From the NCBI GenBank assembly GCA_050729815.1, contig JBOHLV010000102.1:17142-81141 (forward strand): a stretch of DNA of 64,000 nucleotides, in the 5' to 3' direction. The notes under the pieces were generated by a model, which saw only the letters and a program-made list of their open reading frames with translations, had not been told where the DNA came from and did no database searches. Origin of the DNA: JAATGI01 sp050729815. Lineage in GTDB: Bacteria > Pseudomonadota > Alphaproteobacteria > ATCC43930 > CGMCC-115725. Shown here one piece after another: positions 59,869 to 64,000 of this stretch. A program made the position numbers and the translations under genes. Within the stretch, counting starts at the first letter, position 1. Each line of letters starts with the position of its first letter.

Positions 59869-61687
59869 TCATCCCTCCGGCACCCCGGCCTTGCGCATGC
59901 CCTCGATGATCCGTTCGCGCTGCGCGAGAAATGTCGGGTCATCGCTGGCGGCGACGGCGTTGGCGTGGAAGCGGCGGATGGTGAAAGCGGGATCGACGCT
60001 CAGCCCGGCTTCGACCGCCGCTTGCGCCTGATCCCGCCGCCCGACAAAGGCGAGGGCCGAGGCCAGAAAGAAATGGACGATCGAGAAGTTGCGATTGCCC
60101 TCGATGGCGCGGCGCGGCCACTGAACGGCTTCCTCGTCGCGGCCGAGCTGAAGCTTGGCCGTGCCGACCAAAAACTGCCATGTGAAGGCAAGACTGTCGC
60201 GCGGCGAGAGGCGAAATGCCTCCTCGATATGCGCCTCGGTCTCCTCGGCGCGGCCGCTATAATATTTGCCTTGGCCGATGATGGCATGCGCGGTCGCCAG
60301 ATTGCGATCGAGGACCAGGGCTCGTTCGCATTCGGCGATGCCCTGGGCCGCGCGGTTGGTATGGATCTGAAGATAACCCAGCATCATATGCGCCACGGCA
60401 TGGCCGGGTGCCTTGCCCAAGGTGGCCTCCGCGGCGGCGAGATGCGTGTGGCGCTCATCGCTCATCGAACCGCCGCCGAGCATCGCATCGCTCCACGCCC
60501 GGCCGACCAGCGCCTCGATATTGGCCGGGTCGAGGGCGACCGCGCGCTCGAACAGCGTGCGCGCCTCGTTGAGATTCCGATAGAACGAGGCCTGTCCCTG
60601 AAAATAGAGGTCCATCGAATCGGGATGCGGTGACGTCTCGGCCCGCCGCGCCTCGGCTTCGATCATTTGCGTGCCGAGCTGGTTGGCGAGACGCGCCGAC
60701 GATCTCGTCCTGCATGTCGAAGAGATCGGCGAGCGGCTTGTCGAAGCGCTCGGCCCAAAGATGCGCGCCACTCTCGACTTCGATAAGCTGCACATTGACG
60801 CGCAGGCGGTTGCCGCCGCGCTGTACCGAGCCTTCGAGGACATAGCGGACGTTGAGGTCGCGGCCGATCTCTTTTACATCGACCGGCTTGCCCTTGTAGG
60901 TGAACGCCGTGTTGCGCGCGATCACGAACGAACCGGCAATGCGCGACAGGTCGGTGGTCAGGCTCTCGGTGACGCCATCGACGAAATATTCCTGTTCAGG
61001 GTCGCCGCCGATATTGCCGAACGGCAGCACGACGATGCTGAGGCGGGGTGGGGATGAAATTTCGCTCACTAATTCTCCCCTTCCCCGGCGAAGGCCGGGG
61101 TCCATGCTTGCATCAGTCGAGTCCTCGACCGCGATGGGTCCCGGCTTTCGTCGGGAAAGGGAAGATGGTGAAGCGAGGGCATACACCCGCACCGGCCTTG
61201 CGATGTTTTTCAATTCGCGCTCGCCCAAATCGACAAAGGCGGCGTCGCTCTTGTCGCGCACTTGGCGATAGGCGTCCTCGGATATTGAAATCCCGCCGGG
61301 TTCGGCGATGCCTTCGAGCCGTGCCGCGATATTGACCCCGTCGCCCATGAGGTCGCCATCTTCTTCCTCGACGACATCGCCCAGATGAACCCCGACGCGG
61401 AATTGAATCACTCGCTCGGGCGCGAGGCCGTGATTGCGCTCGACCATGCCGGCCTGCACCTCGATGGCGCAGCGCACCGCATCGACGACGCTGCGGAACT
61501 CAACCAGAATCCCGTCGCCCATCAGCTTGACGACGCGGCCGTGATGCGCCGCGATGGCGGGATCGATCAGGTCGCCGCGCAGGGCGCGCAGCCGCGCCAG
61601 GGTGCGCTCTTCGTCCGCACCGGCAAGCCGCGAATAGCCAACGACATCCGCCGCCAGAATCGCCGCGAGTTTTCGGGTCCCAGTCAT
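59869..61687 (-). pseudogene. Adenylate/guanylate cyclase with TPR repeats, frameshifted
   Basis: From ATG 61687, residues 1-165 are a class III nucleotide cyclase domain (LAADVVGYSRLAGADEERTL, GDGILVEF, FRVGVHLGDVV and DGVNIAARLE). A linker with an in-frame palindromic repeat follows, then a TolB-like region (LSIVVLPFGN to LWAERFDKPLADLFDMQDEI) and TPR repeats. At about 60691-60702 one extra base (gtcggcgcg for gtcgcgcg) shifts the frame; the other frame continues ARLANQLGTQMIEAEARRAE through about 250 residues of TPR sequence. Reconstructed length is about 605. It could be a true mutation or a sequencing error; without it the gene is complete. Confidence 0.82.
61075..61172. repeat. Palindromic (REP-like) element inserted in frame in the cyclase gene
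   Basis: TTCCCCGGCGAAGGCCGGGG at 61081-61100 and GGTCCCGGCTTTCGTCGGGA near 61137-61156 are imperfect inverted arms of about 30 nt around a 35-nt spacer. Encoded in the minus frame they give the typical SRRKPGPI...MDPGLRRG sequence seen where alphaproteobacterial intergenic palindromic elements have entered coding DNA. It falls in the linker between the cyclase and TolB-like domains and keeps the frame. Confidence 0.7.
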
Positions 61688-61750
61688 TTCCTTGCCTCGC
61701 CCGCGCCATTATGCCCGAATCCTCTGGTGGCGAACAGATGGAGGCAGATC

Positions 61751-62500
61751 ATGCTCAATGGCAAGATCGCGTGGATTACCGGGGGCGGCAGCGGCATCGG
61801 CGAGGCCGGCGCGATCGCATTGGCCGAGGCCGGTGCCACCGTGATCGTCAGCGGTCGCGACCAACGGAAACTCGAGACCGTAGCCCGCAAGATCGGCGGC
61901 ACGGCCGAGGCCCTTTCGCTCGACATCACCGATCGCGATGCCGTGGCGAATGCCGGCGCGGCGCTTCTCGCGCGCCACGGCCGGGTCGACATCCTGGTCA
62001 ACAGCGCCGGCATCAACCTGCCGAACCGACGTTGGAATCGCCTCGATCCGGAGAGCTTCGACCGCATCATCGCGACCAATTTGAACGGCACCTATTATGC
62101 CATTGCCGCAATGCTGCCGGCGATGCGGGCACAAGCCGACGGCACGATCATCAATGTCGCGTCCTGGGTCGGACGCCATCATTCCTGGCTGACCGGCCCC
62201 GCCTATAATGCGTCGAAAGTCGCTGTGGTCGAATTGACGCTCGCGCTCAACGATGATGAGGGGCCGAACGGGATTCGCGCCTGCGCATTGTGTCCCGGCG
62301 AGGTGGCGACCCCGCTCATCGCGAAACGTGCCGTGCCGCCGCCGCCCGAGGACATCGCGCGCATGCTGAAGCCTGAGGATCTGGGCCGCGCCATCCGCTT
62401 CGTCGCCGAGATGCCGCCCCATGTCGCGGTGAGCGAGTTGGTGATCGGCCCGACCTACAACCGCCTTCTGGTCGGGGGGCCGGACATGGTGCGCGGCTAA
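61751..62500 (+). CDS. Short-chain dehydrogenase/reductase
   Basis: A 249-residue SDR with complete motifs: TGGGSGIG, NSAG, and Ser, Tyr and Lys (NVASWVG, then YNASK). It resembles FabG-like alcohol dehydrogenases. GGAGG lies 8 nt before the ATG. It is divergent from the cyclase gene by 63 nt and overlaps the convergent Kdo hydroxylase stop by 4 nt. No metabolic partner nearby. Confidence 0.9.
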   Translation: MLNGKIAWITGGGSGIGEAGAIALAEAGATVIVSGRDQRKLETVARKIGGTAEALSLDITDRDAVANAGAALLARHGRVDILVNSAGINLPNRRWNRLDPESFDRIIATNLNGTYYAIAAMLPAMRAQADGTIINVASWVGRHHSWLTGPAYNASKVAVVELTLALNDDEGPNGIRACALCPGEVATPLIAKRAVPPPPEDIARMLKPEDLGRAIRFVAEMPPHVAVSELVIGPTYNRLLVGGPDMVRG

Positions 62501-63393
62501 ACCAGCGCGCGCCCGACCATCGCTTCGAGGACGCGCAGCGGCGCCGTCGCCGGCGTCGCCAGTGCCGCCACCGGCAGGTAGAAAGTCTGTTCCAAGGCGC
62601 CATGGCCGGCGAGCGCGGCGTGTAGCACCTGGTCGGTGAAGACCAGCCAGGTCGAACCCGCGGGAAACGTGACATCATATTTCGGCGCCGCGCGCTGGTA
62701 ATCGGGATCGAGCTTGGCGCCGTCATGCAGCTTCAGCATGAGATGATCATAGCGGCTGCGCCGGCCCTTGGTGACGCCGCTTGCCGCGAGGAACCAGGCG
62801 CTACCCGGCGGCGGCCGGCCGATCCGCGGCACGAAACGGCGCGCGAAATCGGCGAACGGCTCGCCCACCCGCCAGTGCCGCGCGGCGCCATCGGGCGCGA
62901 TGTTGGTGAACAGGCGCAGGATGCGGCGGCCATGCCCTGGCCGGCTCGGAAAGGCATCGACATGAAGCCGGCGGTCGTCATGCCGGGGGGAATAATCGCG
63001 GCCGGCGATCTCGAGCGGACGGAAACTGGTGCGGCCGACCTCGAGCGCGTCGGCATAGCCCGGCACCAGATCGCGGACGAGGCGCGTGGCGTCTTCGGCA
63101 AACCGCGCCATCAGCGATTTGAGCCGGGCCGCCTCGGCGGCATCGAGGGCGCTGTTGCCGATCGCCCCGGTCGCGGGATCGAAGCTGACATTCTTGCGCG
63201 CCGCGCCGGCGGCGGCGGGGTCGAGAAGTGGCGCCTCGTCCGGCCCGACGGCGATGCCGAGCCGCGGCAGCAAGACCACCCGTCCGGTTTCGAGCGCCGC
63301 GACCGCTTCCGCCTGGAGCTCGGCCGCGAACGGGCCGCCCCAACGGTCGATCGGCAAGGTCGCCAGAATTTCGTCGTCGTTCACGGCCGCCAA
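62497..63393 (-). CDS. Kdo hydroxylase family protein (KdoO-like Fe/2OG dioxygenase)
   Basis: A 298-residue protein of the 3-deoxy-D-manno-oct-2-ulosonic acid 3-hydroxylase family, which converts Kdo to Ko in the lipopolysaccharide inner core. The iron site is His144-x-Asp146 in RLHVDAFPSRP and probably His258 in DQVLHAAL. The conserved RRILRLFTNI and ARHWRVGEPF segments support the family. It is monocistronic, upstream of the rRNA operon on the other strand. Confidence 0.85.
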   Translation of the reverse strand: MAAVNDDEILATLPIDRWGGPFAAELQAEAVAALETGRVVLLPRLGIAVGPDEAPLLDPAAAGAARKNVSFDPATGAIGNSALDAAEAARLKSLMARFAEDATRLVRDLVPGYADALEVGRTSFRPLEIAGRDYSPRHDDRRLHVDAFPSRPGHGRRILRLFTNIAPDGAARHWRVGEPFADFARRFVPRIGRPPPGSAWFLAASGVTKGRRSRYDHLMLKLHDGAKLDPDYQRAAPKYDVTFPAGSTWLVFTDQVLHAALAGHGALEQTFYLPVAALATPATAPLRVLEAMVGRALV

Positions 63394-63582
63394 TCTAGCA
63401 CGAAAATCGCCCCATCATCGCGCAAATGCGCTGGACAGGGGACATCGGCAAGCCTATATCAGGGCCCGGTCGCTCTTCGGAGCGGCCTCCTGAGAAGGGT
63501 AGAGACGAAGGCCGCCACCAAAGTGGGTCGGGCGGTGTTCGTTTCATCTTTGCAGGGGGCCAAAAATCCCGCTGTAACGCAG

Positions 63583-63611
63583 TTGACTTGGGTTAACGCG
63601 GGGCTTATAAG
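63583..63611 (+). promoter_or_regulatory. rRNA operon promoter
   Basis: TTGACT at 63583-63588 and TATAAG at 63606-63611 are spaced by 17 nt, about 190 nt upstream of mature 16S rRNA. The -10 is followed by a GC-rich discriminator (CGCGGCC), typical of stringently controlled stable-RNA promoters. The 63394-63582 stretch before it holds no gene I can recognise. Confidence 0.7.
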
Positions 63612-63650
63612 CGCGGCCTCCTCGACACCGGCAGAGCCGGATTGCCGAGG

Positions 63651-63662
63651 CGCTCTTTGACA
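63651..63662 (+). promoter_or_regulatory. boxA-type antitermination site in the rRNA leader
   Basis: CGCTCTTTGACA matches the boxA consensus TGCTCTTTAACA at 10 of 12 positions and lies about 45 nt downstream of the expected transcription start, the usual place for Nus-factor loading on rRNA operons. Confidence 0.6.
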
Positions 63663-63770
63663 TTGTGAGCTTGAGGAAGGGATGCGCGGACGGCGGCGTT
63701 TCGGCGCCGTATGTCAGCGCATCGATTAGGAAGTCAATTCCGACGTCAATGCGAGACGTACGAAGCCAGG

Positions 63771-63798
63771 TTTGCTTTTCTTTCCCAAGAAAAGCAAA
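63771..63798 (+). other. 12-bp perfect hairpin just before 16S rRNA
   Basis: TTTGCTTTTCTT (63771-63782), a TCCC loop, and AAGAAAAGCAAA (63787-63798) form an uninterrupted 12-bp stem ending 3 nt before the predicted mature 16S 5' end. It may guide 5'-end processing or fold the leader during assembly. It is unusually A/U-rich for this genome. Confidence 0.7.
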
Positions 63799-63801
63799 GC
63801 G

Positions 63802-64000
63802 AACTTGAGAGTTTGATCCTGGCTCAGAACGAACGCTGGCGGCATGCCTAACACATGCAAGTCGAACGCGTGTAGCAATACACGAGTGGCGCACGGGTGA
63901 GTAACGCGTGGGAACCTGCCCTGGAGTGGGGGATAACCCGGCGAAAGCCGGGCTAATACCGCATACGACCTGAGGGTGAAAGATTTATCGCTCTAGGAGG
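63802..64000 (+). rRNA. rrs: 16S ribosomal RNA, 5' part (cut by window edge)
   Basis: The conserved 5' end (AGAGTTTGATCCTGGCTCAG at 63808-63827) is followed by ACGCTGGCGGCATGCCTAAC and the GTGAGTAACGCGTGGGAACC region. The GGCATGCCTAACACATGCAA and short V1 loop are typical of Alphaproteobacteria. About the first 199 nt are present. Confidence 0.97.

Noticed and set aside
61075..61172. CRISPR-like repeat
   Set aside because: There is one inverted pair, not regularly spaced direct repeats, and it is translated in frame; it fits a REP-like palindromic element.

Overview
The window is GC-rich DNA from an alphaproteobacterium. The right edge enters an rRNA operon whose 16S 5' end reads as alphaproteobacterial. 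The rpoN/ptsN pair, an Hsp20-DUF1150 pair, Kdo hydroxylase and the many LivKHMGF-type, CoA-dependent and flavin-dependent catabolic genes fit a metabolically versatile soil or plant-associated bacterium. I cannot name the genus. Most genes lie in tightly packed operons with 1- or 4-nt stop/start overlaps.

Region 1 (1-27.2 kb) looks like one catabolic island for an indolic or 2-aminoaromatic acid. A ten-gene minus-strand operon (10982 to beyond the left edge) encodes a two-subunit 2-oxoacid:ferredoxin oxidoreductase of the indolepyruvate type, a Rieske dioxygenase (alpha and beta), a cysteine-less thiolase, a DUF35-SDR fusion, a cyclase-family (isatin hydrolase-like) metalloenzyme, an SDR, an octopine dehydrogenase-family protein and a partial 3-hydroxyacyl-CoA dehydrogenase. 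A plus-strand ABC importer (12.8-17.5 kb) has the organisation SBP, permease, permease-ATPase fusion, ATPase. A second minus-strand operon (25766-18632) encodes a 2-aminobenzoyl-CoA monooxygenase/reductase-type fusion flavoprotein, an SDR, a MarR regulator, an enoyl-CoA hydratase, an acyl-CoA dehydrogenase and a 2-aminobenzoate-type CoA ligase, with a RidA protein divergent from it. My inference is a route from indole-3-acetate (or oxindole) through dioxindole-3-acetyl-CoA, retro-aldol cleavage to isatin, isatinate and 2-aminobenzoyl-CoA to beta-oxidation. Similar AT-rich 14-15-bp motifs lie in both divergent promoter regions.

Region 2 (27.2-36.1 kb) is mostly housekeeping and stress: a DEAD-box helicase, three small charged proteins, 3-hydroxyanthranilate dioxygenase with a DHDPS-family enzyme, Hsp20 with a candidate RpoH promoter, ptsN, rpoN and a D,D-carboxypeptidase.

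Region 3 (36.1-57 kb) is mixed. It holds capsule-type Kdo transferases (one frameshifted), a 4,5-dihydroxyphthalate decarboxylase-like protein with a MetE-like protein, an LLM flavin oxidoreductase with a hydrolase, methyltransferases, an orphan SBP, peptide deformylase, GSTs, a MarR-controlled EmrAB-type efflux system, an aldo/keto reductase, a second MetE-like protein, a CoA transferase, a quinone oxidoreductase and a glycosyltransferase.

Region 4 (57-64 kb) holds an ABC exporter, a CAU tRNA, a decayed copy of a cyclase-TPR gene, a YefM-YoeB-type toxin-antitoxin module, the larger but frameshifted cyclase-TPR gene carrying an in-frame palindromic repeat, an SDR, Kdo hydroxylase, and the rRNA promoter, leader and start of 16S rRNA.
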